Below are positions 22,226 through 32,779 of a stretch of 64,000 nucleotides of DNA, piece by piece. Source of the DNA: Massospora cicadina (Eukaryota; Entomophthoromycota; Entomophthoromycetes; Entomophthorales; Entomophthoraceae); the NCBI GenBank assembly GCA_022478985.1, contig JAKSZP010012168.1, positions 33,908 through 97,907 on the forward strand. The letters are read 5' to 3'. The translations under genes and the position numbers were made by a program. Numbering within the stretch: the stretch's first letter is position 1; the number at the start of each line of letters is the position of its first letter. The notes beneath the pieces were generated by a model, which was not told the origin of the DNA, did not search any database, and saw only the letters and a list, made by a program, of their open reading frames with translations.

Positions 22226-23365
22226 GGCCTGGCATCCTCCAATAAATAGTACTTCAAAAGTATTGAATAAGCTTCCTCCTATGCTAGGTTCTCTCAAACA
22301 CCGTCCAGCATATCACTTGTAAAGACTCCACATCCTATTGGATCATCATCCATGCCGTGTGTAAGCCTAACGTCATTTCACAGATGCATTTTTATTTCAG
22401 GATGTCAAATTTCACTAGCTCTGACTTCCTTGAGTTCAAGGCCCTTTGGATTAAAGCAACTTTTAGAATGAATGTCACCCGATCTGAGGCAATTTATGGA
22501 TCATGTGCCTCCTGATACATTACACAGGGCAACCCTGGTCACTCATCCAAGACACTGCCATGTTGATTCCTTTCACCCATTTGGACATTTACACCATAAA
22601 GAGCTCAGTGTTACTTTCCAGTGTCATGACATCCCATATCCATTCACCAAAAAGCCTGTGATGGTCTAAAAATTCGCCTATTACTCAGGATAGCTCATGA
22701 TTCAAGCATAAAAATAGTTCATCCAGGTGATGGCAGATGTCCATGACATGATTATCCACATGCACTAACGCCTCCTGTATTTCTGATAAAGAGTGATTGA
22801 GGCATTAAAGTAAGAGGTGAGTGTCATTATGTTGTGCCTTCACAAAGTGCATGACCTTGTCGATCTTGATGTTATGTTACAACACATGCAGTAGTTGATG
22901 GATCAAAGACTGAATTTATGCAACCAGGTATTCCTCAGCTTCATGTGAGCTGATCTGGAGAGACAACCCCATTGTGGTAGAGTTGAGGTAAGACATAAAC
23001 AACCTGTAACGTGATTATTGTTCCCGTTGGTTATAGAATATTCAGAGCATATTACCCCACATCATCTTCATAGAGGCGGTAACCACGCAGAGCCAAAACC
23101 ATTATACCCTACAGTTGCTGAGAGTTACATTAGTGGACCTGCCCTGTTGTTGTGAATCCAACGAAGGACAAGCAGCTAACTGCAGTTCCATCCTAGTTTT
23201 TTTTCCCCCAATCCATCACCATAAAAAAGTGCTTGTTCCTTGTTTGATGTCTCCATTGTATCCCTGGAGTATCAGTTATGAAATCAAATTAAGCTCTGGC
23301 ATAAAGAGTAAGCGCTCATTATGATGCCCTTGTGCTGCTGTACTACAGTTGACCAGTGGTCCTTT
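22226..23365 (-). pseudogene. GYP-1-type leader and gag N-terminal remnant
   Basis: Minus-strand frames between about 23100 and 22650 give a His/Leu-rich helical stretch (CLNHSLSEIQEALVHVDNHV and CHHLDELFLCLNHEL) that looks like the coiled-coil gag N-terminus seen in GYP-1 and GYP-2. It is broken by several stops. The segment 22226-22650 has only short frames (for example 22097-22297 minus). It lies between block X and the primer binding site, as a 5' leader plus gag would. Confidence 0.45.
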
Positions 23366-23378
23366 GTAGCGAGCACCA
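23366..23378 (-). other. GYP-1 primer binding site
   Basis: The minus strand reads TGGTGCTCGCTAC just inside the right LTR. It differs by one base from the GYP-2 site at 7613-7625, so the two families share a tRNA primer ending GTAG(C/T)GAGCACCA. Confidence 0.7.
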
Positions 23379-23379
23379 C

Positions 23380-23846
23380 CGTAAACTTTTGGTAGTCTCA
23401 CTTAGATCCGCTACTCTGGTTGCATAAGTTAATTTTATAAACAGATGGACAATATGAAGATCGTTAATAATTAATAGAAACTGAAATAAAATATGGAGTT
23501 ATTGCCCCAACTGACACTTTTTATTATATATATATAAATGCAGACTATCTCTGCTAACTACTCAAAAAACTCCCCTTCTCAATTCTCACGCTCAACTCTT
23601 ATATTAGGTATTCCTAGTCAATTTCAACCCTTCCATTTATTAATTTCCTATTTGTTACATTTTAGGGGTTTTCATTATATCTCAGGGTTTTGATGGAATT
23701 CCTTTGATTTGCCAAACTATTGGTACTATGATCAATTTGCTTCAAATTAACATTATCTCCTACTCAACCTTGAGGCTTGCCTTGGCTCATTTAACATGAT
23801 CTTCTAGATATATGGCTTATCATCCAGTCATATTAGTTTCTTGACA
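23380..23846 (-). repeat. GYP-1 right LTR (5' LTR of the minus-strand element)
   Basis: It aligns with 108-578, including GACAATATGAAG, the TTATTATATATATATAAATG stretch and the end TTCTTGACA. With the primer binding site on its left it is the 5' LTR on the minus strand. The 5 bp outside the two LTRs (TAGGG at 103-107 and TGGAG at 23847-23851) share only three positions, so a TSD is not established. Confidence 0.8.
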
Positions 23847-24130
23847 TGGAGGTAGTTTAATCTCAGTTCTACTCCGCTCTGATTTTCCTGGATTCACCTT
23901 ATTCATAGGATTTATTAAATAGACCCTAAGATTAGAACTAAAGTTAGGGCAATGACTGGCATAATTCCCTAAATGTGGCAGACAAGATATTTCTGACCAT
24001 CACACTATTCTTATTAGAGATACGACTAAAAGATAATTGTGTTTTAAGTGGACCCAAAAAATTGGAGCCCATTAAAAATGACTGAAGGCCAATATACTTT
24101 TATGGGTACAACATATCTGAGCTTCAAATT
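23847..24130. other. Unassigned flank right of GYP-1
   Basis: AT-rich, no gene. About 40 bp at 23855-23900 (TTTAATCTCAGTTCTACTCC onward) resemble GYP-1 internal sequence at 4460-4500, so GYP-1 may have landed in an older relative. The match is short. Confidence 0.3.
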
Positions 24131-24142
24131 TGGGGCATTTTT
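24131..24142 (+). repeat. Target-site duplication of half-LINE copy 1, left
   Basis: TGGGGCATTTTT occurs here and again at 26073-26084, exactly at the two ends of the element defined independently by its LINE 3' tail and its 5' start motif. Confidence 0.7.
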
Positions 24143-26072
24143 TTAAACAAAATTAATTTTTGAGGTACACCAACCAGGGGACAGACATTACCAAAGCTCA
24201 AAGAGCAAAAAATATGAACAAACAGACCTACCAAAACAGAATGAATTGACCACCCAAAATGAGTGAGCAAAACAAAAATGAACGAGATCACAATCAACCA
24301 GGTGGGACAGCGGTGAGCTCCTCATCCCACCTTAGCAGAAGTGAAAGGGGGATTGAAGGGTTCATCATTGGTATCAGAGTCCTCTTCATAGGAAAGAGTG
24401 TAGGTGAAGGTGGAGAGCAATGGTGTGGGTTGATCAGCGACATGTGGGTGGAGATCACTGATAATTGGTTGGTTGTGGTAATTACCTGCAGCAAAATTGC
24501 ACCTAGGTACTGGGATAAGCATTATTACACATGAATGTGGATGGAAGGAAGCTAGGATAACAAAGCAGCGGTGGTGCAATTGTCTTTTTACTTGTATTAT
24601 AAAGCGTCAGCCACTTTCTGGATGGTGACAGCTGTTTTTTAAAGGTTTTTTTTCACATTTTCCCTGCAGGGACAGGGTTGGGGAAATAATGGGAGGAGGG
24701 AGATCCTTGGCTATTATCACTAATGACCCATCAGCACACTTACAGATGTTGCAAATATTTGGGTTATCAGCTGCTGCTACAGCAGGCTGGTGGGCAGAGC
24801 GAAGCACACAGGCGTCTGGTTGGGAGCCATAAAAATGCCAAGGAATCTAAATGGGATGCTGTACTTGGATAAATACTTTGATCTGAACTTTTGAGTTTTC
24901 AATAACTTTTTCCACTCCATTGGTTTCATCCAATGCAGCCCATGGGCTCAAATCATACTGGAGATTGGGGGTTGTGAATTGATGGCTGTGGCTGTCAATT
25001 ATGAAAATGTGGGACTGAAACATTCTCCAAGTTGTCTCCTAATTGGTTGAAGTACATGATCCACTGGACTGAGGAGGGCCTGATTGGCAGCTGCAGGCGC
25101 TGCAGTGGCTGCCAGTTTTTGGGGAGGGGGAATGATTGCACCTCATACCAGAAAGGCAGTGGGATGTGTGGCATATTGGGGCCAGATGGAGGCAATGCAG
25201 GTCCGGTGGACGCAGCAAAATAGGAACATTTATGATTTGAGTGATCCAACTTGAGGCAGGATGGACAGATAGTCCGCCCACCCTCAACATGGGCCCATAA
25301 TGGGTGGTCAGGGGCAGGAGGAATGACAGCATAGGAGTATTAATATAGAAATTTTTATAAATTCTAGGCTGATTGTGGCAAATGCCCAAGGCCCAGCAAG
25401 GTGGATGACCTCATTGGGAATCACAAACTGAAGAGTGGGGTTGGAGCCATATGTGGCCAAACCTTCCATCAGCTCCTGATGGAGCACCGCGGGGAAAGGT
25501 GAGTGGGCATCTACACAAAGTGAACCACCATAGTGGTGTTAGTGTGGAGTCAGGTGCACGTTGTGGGATAGGGGTGCCCTGAAAAACCAGTGGTATGGTG
25601 GCTGCAGTGGCAGCGTCAGCTTCACAGGTGAATCCAAAATCAAAATACCCCTTATAGGGGCAGAAATTGCTAAATCTGGCCAGCAGCATCACTGCCTGGC
25701 CATGTCAATAATGACTTTCTCTGAATATGGGAAAAACTTCCCATATTCAACCCAAAAGCTGAATTGCAGCTGGGAATGGGGGAGAACGAGTGGGCTGCAA
25801 GTCACAGCCTGGGAATGTGCAAGGTGAATGTCAAGATCTTTGGGCGAAATGAACCAACATTAGGATTTGGTAGGACTAGATGAACCAGTCTGAGCGCGTT
25901 TTATTGCCAGATGGAAAACACTAGAAGGGGTTTGCTACTGCCCCACATGGGAGCAACCAGTGGAGAATCCAAGGTCATAAAGGGGTTTGAATGGGGAGGT
26001 AGGCGTAGGTTTTAATAGCTTTTTACTTTTTTATTAAAATCACTCAAAAGTTACTCCAAGCAGAAAGAAAGC
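24143..26072 (-). mobile_element. Half-LINE copy 1 (ORF1-only non-LTR element)
   Basis: A 1.93-kb minus-strand element flanked by 12-bp duplications. Its 5' end reads CTTTCTTTCTGCTTGGAGTA, close to the starts of LINE-A and LINE-B. Its 3' end reads TTTGGTAATGTCTGTCCCC then TGGTTGG, the same tail as LINE-A2. Between them is only an ORF1-type protein: no endonuclease or RT motif was found. Size and layout match half-LINE copy 2 (1.92 kb). Such elements must borrow ORF2 from a full LINE. Confidence 0.82.
24250..25850 (-). pseudogene. ORF1-like protein of half-LINE copy 1
   Basis: Minus-strand frames, in pieces. Near 25770-25720 is FWVEYGKFFPYS; at 25692-25411 NFCPYKGYFDFGFTCEADAA and then TIPLVFQGTPIP, a domain recurring in all ORF1s of this window. 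Near 25270-25225 is an intact CCHC knuckle (ICPSCLKLDHSNHKC). The C-terminal end at 24400-24322 contains ADQPTPLLSTF and DEPFNPPFTSAKVG, also found at the ends of copies 2 and 3. It probably binds element RNA. Frameshifts and stops make it non-functional. Confidence 0.75.
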
Positions 26073-26084
26073 TGGGGCATTTTT

Positions 26085-26473
26085 AATATATATAAAAATA
26101 ATGATGTTAAATTACCTCAGAGATGTTGAGAACAACTTTTTATAGGAGTTTCAAAATGGTGGAACTCTGAGCAAACGGACTTATTCACCCGTTTCACATA
26201 TGAAAATCCAGGTATATAAGAAACAAAATTGACCTCCATTTCTTATTATCAAAATATTAATTTAGTCAAACCTGAGAATTGTACATATAAATACACCCTT
26301 CTAAATTTGGCACAGACGCCAAGTTACCATACTTTTAGAATTCTATAGTCTCTAATTTTTCAACATAGTTAATTTAATAGACTTAAACAAGTCTAAATAG
26401 TAATGCATGCTCATTTAAATAAAATGCGAAGTGATTACACCTCTCAATTGTGTATTTATGCTGTTTTTGCTAG
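26085..26473. other. AT-rich interval without features
   Basis: Between the half-LINE duplication and the SINE duplication I see no coding frame, repeat or RNA gene. The sequence is AT-rich and low in CpG. Confidence 0.5.
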
Positions 26474-26485
26474 TTAAAATTTCAT
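26474..26485 (+). repeat. SINE target-site duplication, left
   Basis: TTAAAATTTCAT here and TTAAAATTCCAT at 26770-26781 (one transition) bracket the SINE. Confidence 0.65.
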
Positions 26486-26769
26486 ATTTTTTTATTTGAG
26501 GTGGCCTGACCTGGGGATGATACCACACCGATTAAGGGGAAAATCAAATGAATCAGAAAGGAGGATAAAATATGGAAAACCTCCATGCATGGCATATGAT
26601 AGGCCAGAAACTCCATGGACCGCCTTTGCTATTTGCTATCTCAGTTTGGGGCATTGGTGCACAATGCCAACACAGTCATAATTGTCCCCTACTCAAAGTT
26701 CCTGTACCAGAATTGAACTCGAGAAGGCAGTGGTAGAGGTACCTATTCTACCACTGGGGTATCCTCCCC
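26486..26769 (-). mobile_element. tRNA-derived SINE with a LINE-A-type 3' tail
   Basis: On the minus strand the 284-bp unit starts with a tRNA-like head of about 75 nt: GGGGAGGATACCCCAGTGG and GTAGAATAGGTACC (A-box region), then GAGTTCAATTC (B-box). The anticodon arm resembles tRNA-Gly with an inserted base, and the acceptor ends no longer pair, so it is not a working tRNA. An unrelated body of about 150 nt follows. The 3' end, near 26522-26486, reads GGTATCATCCCCAGGTCAGG and then CCACCTCAAATAAAAA, matching the LINE-A2 tail CATCCCCTGGTCAGC...AAATAAA. Pol III boxes, a LINE tail, an A-rich end and 12-bp duplications together define a SINE mobilised by that LINE. Confidence 0.78.
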
Positions 26770-26813
26770 TTAAAATTCCATCTTGAAAGCCTTAAAATTC
26801 CTTATTATTTTAC

Positions 26814-26829
26814 CAAGATATACTATTAT
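26814..26829 (+). repeat. Target-site duplication of half-LINE copy 2, left
   Basis: CAAGATATACTATTAT here and CAAGATATACTTTTAT at 28751-28766 differ at one base and bracket the element. Confidence 0.78.
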
Positions 26830-28750
26830 ACTGATCTCTCCGCTTGAGTTCACTTTCAAGCAATTTAATTAATAAAAAGTTTATTTTACCACCGCCATCT
26901 AGCCACACCCTTTAGTTATATGTCCATAGATTAGACGCCTGCTGCTCCAATGTGGGGTAGTGGTGCTCCACCACCTAGCATTTTTTGCTCTGCATGAAAA
27001 TGCATTTTCATGGTGTCAAATAGCACACCATCTTTTTCTAGCCGTTTTGTCCCCTCAAGGGATTTAGCACTCCACCTGGCGCACATCCACCCTTCTTGCC
27101 CCCATCCTCTCACCCTCCCTCAATCCAAAATCTGATTTTGCCTCCAAGTTGACTATGGGCGTTTATTCCCATATGCTGACAAGGCAATTAAAAAAATTGC
27201 CACTGCTGCATTTGAGCCAGCTGGCTTCATCAATTTCCGCCCTTTTAAGGGCTATTTCAATATTGATTCCAGATGGAGGAGGATGCTGCAGCAGCAGCTT
27301 CAACTCCCCTTATTTTTAAAAATACTCCCATCCCTACTACCTGTACTTGACTCCCATCTGACATCACACTGGTGGTTATCTTTGCGTCCTTCCCTTCCCA
27401 ACTCCCACCCCAAGTTTTGTACAATCAGCTGATGGTGGGGCTTATGGCGTATGGATCTCATCCCAACCTCAGCTTCGCTGTTCCCTCCAATACAGAGCGC
27501 CTTGCTGCCCCTCATGCAACTGCCACCATTATCCCACACCACCCTGCCATATCCCATCAAATCCCCCCATGCTCATATTACAGCAGCACCTGAGCATTCA
27601 TTTTGGGCTCAGGTGGATAATGGACGCCAAATTTGTCCCCTCTGTTTTGGACTTGACCATTCCAAAAAAATCTTGCCCCTGAGCCAATTCCTCTGATGCG
27701 TCTTCAGATCCACATTTAGTGGGTACTGAATGGAAAATTTTGCTGCCCCCTCCCACCCAACATTCTTGTTTGATGGGCCAGAGTGGAAAATTGGCCCACA
27801 CTAAATCAACCACCCACATTACCCACACACTTTTAGTGCCACCAATCAGAGTCAGGCTTGGACCACTATTTGTTCCCAAGCAACCCATTCTCCCACTACC
27901 ACCCACCCAACTTTTAATACCACTATTATTGTGAACCAGAATTAATGAGACCTATTGACTGAGATCGATGAATCAGGTAACGTTATAATGAGTGAGCAAA
28001 CTGGTCAACCTCTTGGACAGTTCAAATAGTGTCAGGACGAATTTTTCCTTTCTGATTTTGATGATATCCCACCCCCCAAATGTTTCACTCCTAAATCCAA
28101 TGCTGCCCCCTACCAAAGTGACTACTAGCTCGCCTTAGCTACAGTGGACTCTCCCCATTGCACAAACCTATGCAAAGCAGTGGCCAAAAATTATTGGCTC
28201 AATACCAACTAGGGCTGCCTACACTTTTCCTCCCACCTGATTTACCCAAATCTCCCTGCAGCGATATCTCAAAATTTACTGATAATGCTGAAGCCACTGT
28301 CATGTATGTCACTAAACTAACAAATTATGACCTATCTGGTAAAATCACCTTCCAGAATATCTCCAATTTTTCCAAACTCCCCAAAGCCTAAATTCAAGCT
28401 GAACTTCACATAGCAAATTTAGAGAAGCGGTCTACTGCGTTAATCTTGATGAGGATGTGGAGAACTCATACTACACCGCCATCCACCTACACTATGCTGA
28501 TGCCCCAACGCCCTGGCTCTCCACTTTAGTCCATCTCTTCAACCAACATGACTTAGTCGTGGTGAACTCATCTTCAGATAAACTGCCCAACCCCCCTTAC
28601 CCCTCATCCATGGTGGGTTAGCAGTCTCTGCTCCCCGCCTGGTTTGTTGTTTTTGTTTTGCCTTCCTGGTCATTTTTTTAATTGGGATATTTTATTTTGT
28701 TTTTAAGTTTCAGTACTGTCTGTCCCCTGGTTGGAGTACCACAAATAAAT
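26830..28750 (+). mobile_element. Half-LINE copy 2 (ORF1-only non-LTR element)
   Basis: A 1.92-kb plus-strand element flanked by 16-bp duplications. It begins ACTGATCTCTCCGCTTGAGT and ends with CTGTCTGTCCCCTGGTTGGA, then ACCACAAATAAAT. It is co-linear with copy 1: same 5' start motif, same ORF1 pieces, same C-terminal phrase, same tail, nearly equal length. No endonuclease or RT is present. Confidence 0.85.
26940..28640 (+). pseudogene. ORF1-like protein of half-LINE copy 2
   Basis: Pieces in order: DYGRLFPYADKAIKKIATAA and FRPFKGYFNID near 27150-27270, then after a frameshift LVVIFASFPSQLPPQVLYNQ and LMVGLMAYG at 27368-27460 (an RRM-like region), then ICPLCFGLDHSKK near 27633-27675, a CCHC knuckle whose last Cys is Leu here. 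The C-terminus near 28490-28620 has ADAPTPWLSTLVHLFNQHDL and LPNPPYPSSMVG. The order matches copies 1 and 3 and the ORF1 of LINE-A. At least two frameshifts and several stops are present. Confidence 0.75.
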
Positions 28751-28766
28751 CAAGATATACTTTTAT

Positions 28767-29000
28767 GAATGCCTTTTCTCTAAACCAAAAGACTAAACTT
28801 AGTCATTTTGTGGAATCACTCTTTTCCCTCTCTTGGGGTCAAGGGGCGCAGTTAGGGTTGAGTATCATCTTAAATCTTCTCCAAGGTTTAATTTAACCCA
28901 TAGTATTGGTATTCGCACATCCAAAGACTTATCGGTGGTGCTTTCTGATTTGTGAACTATTACCTGGTTGGTGTTTATTGGACACCCTTATTAACTACTA
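28767..29000. other. Spacer, no gene seen
   Basis: AT-rich sequence with no recognisable motif. The 5' LTR of GYP-4 might begin somewhere here, but I could not match it to the sequence after 34267. Confidence 0.3.
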
Positions 29001-29469
29001 AAAAGAGCCAGTCTATTATATTACACAGAATTCATACACCTTTTGGTTTATGTGGAAAGCTTCAATAGAGGTGCCTGTTGAATCCATTATACCTGCTTGT
29101 TATTGGCATTTAACCACAATTCTGATGATAATATTTTCATTGATTTTCTGCTTCACAAAAATTTATTGGATAATGAAGGGTGGATGCCAGTGCCTGTTAA
29201 CCATGAAACAGCTTCAATTAAAGTTAGTTCTGTTCAGCCTCTCTTGGGAACCATGGCTTTGGAAAATGTCCATGAGACATTTGACAAGGTGGGGTTCAAG
29301 GGTGCCTAACTAAGGAGGTGGTATGGACTCTTACATTCACTGATCAAATTTTAAAGTTTTTAATAAGTTACCCATTAACCCTCCTTCTGAACAGAACTCT
29401 CCTGGATAAGAAAAAAACTTTTACTGAGACTCTTGATTAGTGTCTCCTGTTGATTAGTTAAGCTGCTTG

Positions 29470-29940
29470 TCCAAATGAGGGCCAAGATGCCGCTTGGTTA
29501 ACCAATTTGTTGAAGTATCAGGGAAAGGGTTCAGTAGATGAATATGCTTGTTTATTCTGTCCACTTGCCCACATAGCTAAGGTTAAACCCTCACTGCTTC
29601 TGCAAATGTTCAGACAAAACTTACACCTAGACCTTCTGTCAGGATTTTAACCGGATGAATCCTTCCAATAGTATCCAAATTAGGGGTTTTGGTTAGTCAG
29701 GCGTAAATGCTGGCTACTCGCCTTGTTTGATACTATTTAATGTTATATATTTAATCAAGTTTAGGTTTGACGGAAGCTGCACTTGCTGCAAAAATGACAT
29801 CTGAATATCGTTGTGGGAGTTTCCTGCAGAAAGATGATGAATCAGTTTTAAATTGTCCAAAATGGTTCCGCCTACTAATTCAGAGCACTGGCGACTCAGG
29901 CCGAGGACGCTCAAATTCCTGTTAATTACAAACTTATATA
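29470..29940 (+). pseudogene. GYP-4 gag capsid remnant
   Basis: Across two frames it reads GQDAAWLTNLLKYQGKGSVD, then EYACLFCPLAHIAKVKPSLL, then MFRQNLHLDLLSGF, the gypsy capsid C-terminal pattern (W...L...G.GSV.EY...F..LA). After 29700 it continues TEAALAAKMTSEYRCGSFLQ. Stops and shifts interrupt it. A minus-strand open frame at 29714-29947 is a shadow. Confidence 0.6.
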
Positions 29941-30001
29941 TGATCAACCAGCGACTTATGCTGAGGATGGATTGACCTAATTTATTATTTGGTGATCAGA
30001 T

Positions 30002-30770
30002 GAGCGGATCTGGAGGGAATTGCTATGAAGTATGAATGAACACGTTTACAATCTGATAGAGTTTTAAAATCAAGAGGCCAATGGGTTTTCCAGTAGTTGA
30101 TTGGGCAAAGAGTACTTGGGCGCAGTAGCCCTGAAATTAGTATAAATAGTCGTTCATTCCCTCCTAGTAACATCTCTCTTGCACCATTCTTCCTTTTATT
30201 TTATAGTGGCTAATACCCTGTGGAGTAGAAGTAGATAGGACAGGGGATCTCTGATAGGTGCAGGTGATCACACCTAGAGTGGCTGGCGCTGTCAGCTCCC
30301 ATGCCTCCTCCTTATGAGGAACCAGTGGGAACCTGGCCAACTGGCTACCAGTGGATGCGCTGACAGGCCGCCAACCCTAGCGAGGTGCAGCACGGGAGTT
30401 GCCATAGCTGCCCAGGAAGGGGGATGGACTCACTGGGGCATGCTCAGATGGGTTGGTGAAGGGTCATGAGGTTGGGCAGCGTGGAAGTGCCTGAGCCACC
30501 CAGGAAGGGGGCAGGACTTTCCAGGGCACACGCCGAGGACGCCTGGGGCTAAAGGCAAAGCCATTGGTGGTTAGTTAGTGGGTTGGACGCAAATTATGTA
30601 GGGGTTGGTATGCCAATGAAGGCGAAACAGCAAAGGGCCACCATTCTTCATACTGGTTGACCTGGCACACTAGCGAAGCCCATGGTCAATTTCATGACAC
30701 CTTCTATCAGCCTTGGCGGCAACGTGTCTAGCTGAGAGTTTGGAGGAGGAGTTAGGATGTGCTATGAACG
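30002..30770 (+). other. GC-richer block with coding-like remnant inside GYP-4
   Basis: In contrast to its AT-rich surroundings, 30200-30760 is GC-rich. One plus-strand frame from about 30300 stays mostly open for about 470 nt with five or so stops (four of them TGA), beginning MPPPYEEPVGTWPTGYQWMR. It contains an 87-bp spaced duplication around CCCAGGAAGGGGG (30412 and 30498). A TATAAATA box at 30141 lies just upstream, as in an LTR promoter. It sits between capsid and protease, where a typical element has far less sequence. I do not recognise the product. Confidence 0.4.
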
Positions 30771-31029
30771 TAGAACATTAGTTTAAAATTGAAAGAAAAA
30801 AGATCTTATATATGACAAGTGTACAAGTGTGGGAAAAAGAGAGACTTTTTCTTTGAATAGTCTGAGCCCCTACAACTAACCAAGCATCCTCAGACAGAAA
30901 AACCTGTGCACTCTGATGGTAGCCACATAGTTGTAGTATTGAGCCCCCTAGGGTCTGTTTAGAGTACTTAAGAGCAACTTGCATCACCAGGTCCTGCTTT
31001 CATAATTTCTACTATTTAGGAACTTCTGC

Positions 31030-31160
31030 TCATTACTCTTATTTACACTCATTGACTATAATAGTCAATAATCAAAATCATGAAGAAGTGCCAGACTTAG
31101 TAGACACCAGGTCTAATGTGAGCTACATAATTGAGCTTGCACAAAATAGAATTTTTTCTT
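31030..31160 (+). pseudogene. GYP-4 protease remnant
   Basis: Near 31090-31135 the frame reads DLVDTRSNVSYIIE, the retropepsin box with DTG changed to DTR. It is in the expected place before RT. Nothing else of the domain is clear. Confidence 0.5.
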
Positions 31161-31559
31161 TGAAGGTCACAGGTGAGGTCTCTCTAGCTGACTTTACCAA
31201 AACTATTGTTTTTTGGAAAGTGGTCTGAAATCTTCAAATTGGACAAAGGGAATGACTGTTTGATTAGAGTTTCTGCACTCTAAATCATCTTCCCTACCCT
31301 GTGATATTTGGAATGAAATGGTGGCATCATTTCACCCACAGTTAAATATGCTGAACAAGGAGGTTACTATTTATTTAGCTGAAACCTTACCCATCCAGTA
31401 GAAGTTCAAAACTTGTGAGTCCAAAATCAGCCAAGCTTGAAATTTTGTCCAGAGAAGCAACTAACAACGCTTTACTAAAGAATATGCTGAGGTTGACAAT
31501 GTGTTTGGGGCTTAGGAACTGCCCAAATTGGATGCTTGTGGTCCATCCTCCCTCAATTT

Positions 31560-32260
31560 CCAGTTCAAGGAGTACTCATATTTGTTCCAAACAAGTCATA
31601 TATATACTTTGAACCAAAGATCAAGGAAAGCCTTAGATAAGTACATTGATTCCATGATAAAACAGGAGTAATTGTGCCCTCCAAACCTTCTGTAGTCTCC
31701 CCATTCCTGTTGGTAACTAAGGCTAGAAGAGAGCACCATCTCTATGTGGACTTCCACAAGCTGAATGAGGTGACTAAACCAGATCTTACCCCCTTCCATT
31801 CTTTAATATATTCTTTCTTATGATTTTTGGGAGCACTTGATTACTCAAGTTAGACTTGGTAGAGGCATTTCATCAAGTGCCAGTGCACCCTGATCATCAG
31901 AAATTTATGCACACAAGTGTCACCTAGGAATTTTTAAGTATTGGGTAATGCCCTTAGGCCTAAGAAATGCCCCTGCTGTGTTACAAAGGCTAGTCAATCA
32001 TGAGATCCATGATTTTTTGGGACGTTGTTTGATTGCCGTATGAACGAAGTACTAGTGTTTTTAAGTTTAAAGGACAGCAATTAAAGGACGTTAAGTCCAT
32101 CCTGAAGCCATCCAGGATACAGGAATAAAATTGAAACCCACAAAATCTGAGTTTCATAAGTCATCAGTAACGTTTTTTTGGAATTGTGGTGTTTATGGAG
32201 GACTAGTGGTATGCCCTGACAAGATCAGCACCATCAAGAAATGGAAGGTCCCAATTGATC
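31560..32260 (+). pseudogene. GYP-4 reverse transcriptase remnant
   Basis: From 31612 the frame reads NQRSRKALDKYIDSMIK and, after a small shift, VSPFLLVTKARREHHLYVDF then HKLNEVTKPDLTPFHSL, the finger motifs of gypsy RT. Further on FRSVMPLRPKK-like traces and DKISTIKKWKVP (thumb) can be followed with many stops. The YxDD box is unrecognisable near 32030-32060. Confidence 0.65.
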
Positions 32261-32439
32261 AAACTGATGTATAAAGTTTTTTTTAGAACAGTCAACTTCC
32301 TGAGATGATTCTCTAAGGATCTTTTCCAGGTGGCTCTACCTTTAACTAGGTTAGCTGATAAGGGGCCATTCCATTGGGGCATGGAGAAGGAAGAAGCCTT
32401 TTAAGAATAAAGAAAATTTTATTGAAGCCCCCTGTTTTA

Positions 32440-32779
32440 GCTAATACAGAAACAGAGAAACTTTTCTATACTGAAATGATGCATCCAACTGTGAAATTGG
32501 TGCTGTCCTTCTTCAACAGGGGGAGGATGGTATAGAATATCCCATTTGCTATTTAAGCTGAAAGATGAAGCCTGAAGAGACCAATTACCCATTTATGATA
32601 AGAAGTTGTTGAAAATAGTGCCATTCTTCCAAGAGTGTAAACACCACTTGATGTATGTCTGCTGGCCCAGCATTATATAGCTTGATAATAAAGCTCTGGA
32701 GTTCTATAAGAAGCACAAAGGATGAACCAGAGGCAATCTCATTGGCATCAGGAGTTTTCAATTATGTATTCATAATTGA
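32440..32779 (+). pseudogene. GYP-4 RNase H remnant
   Basis: Broken frames contain traces such as LSYLLFKLKDEA and KLLKIVPFFQECKHHL, matching the central part of gypsy RNase H, followed by LDNKALEFYKKHK. The domain is interrupted at 32780 by the solo LTR. Confidence 0.45.

Noticed and set aside
103..23851. Target-site duplication for GYP-1 (TAGGG/TGGAG)
   Set aside because: Only three of five bases agree, which is not enough to claim a duplication.
26697..26769. Functional tRNA-Gly gene on the minus strand
   Set aside because: The A- and B-box regions are good, but the anticodon arm has an extra base, the acceptor ends do not pair, and the sequence continues into a SINE body and tail flanked by duplications.
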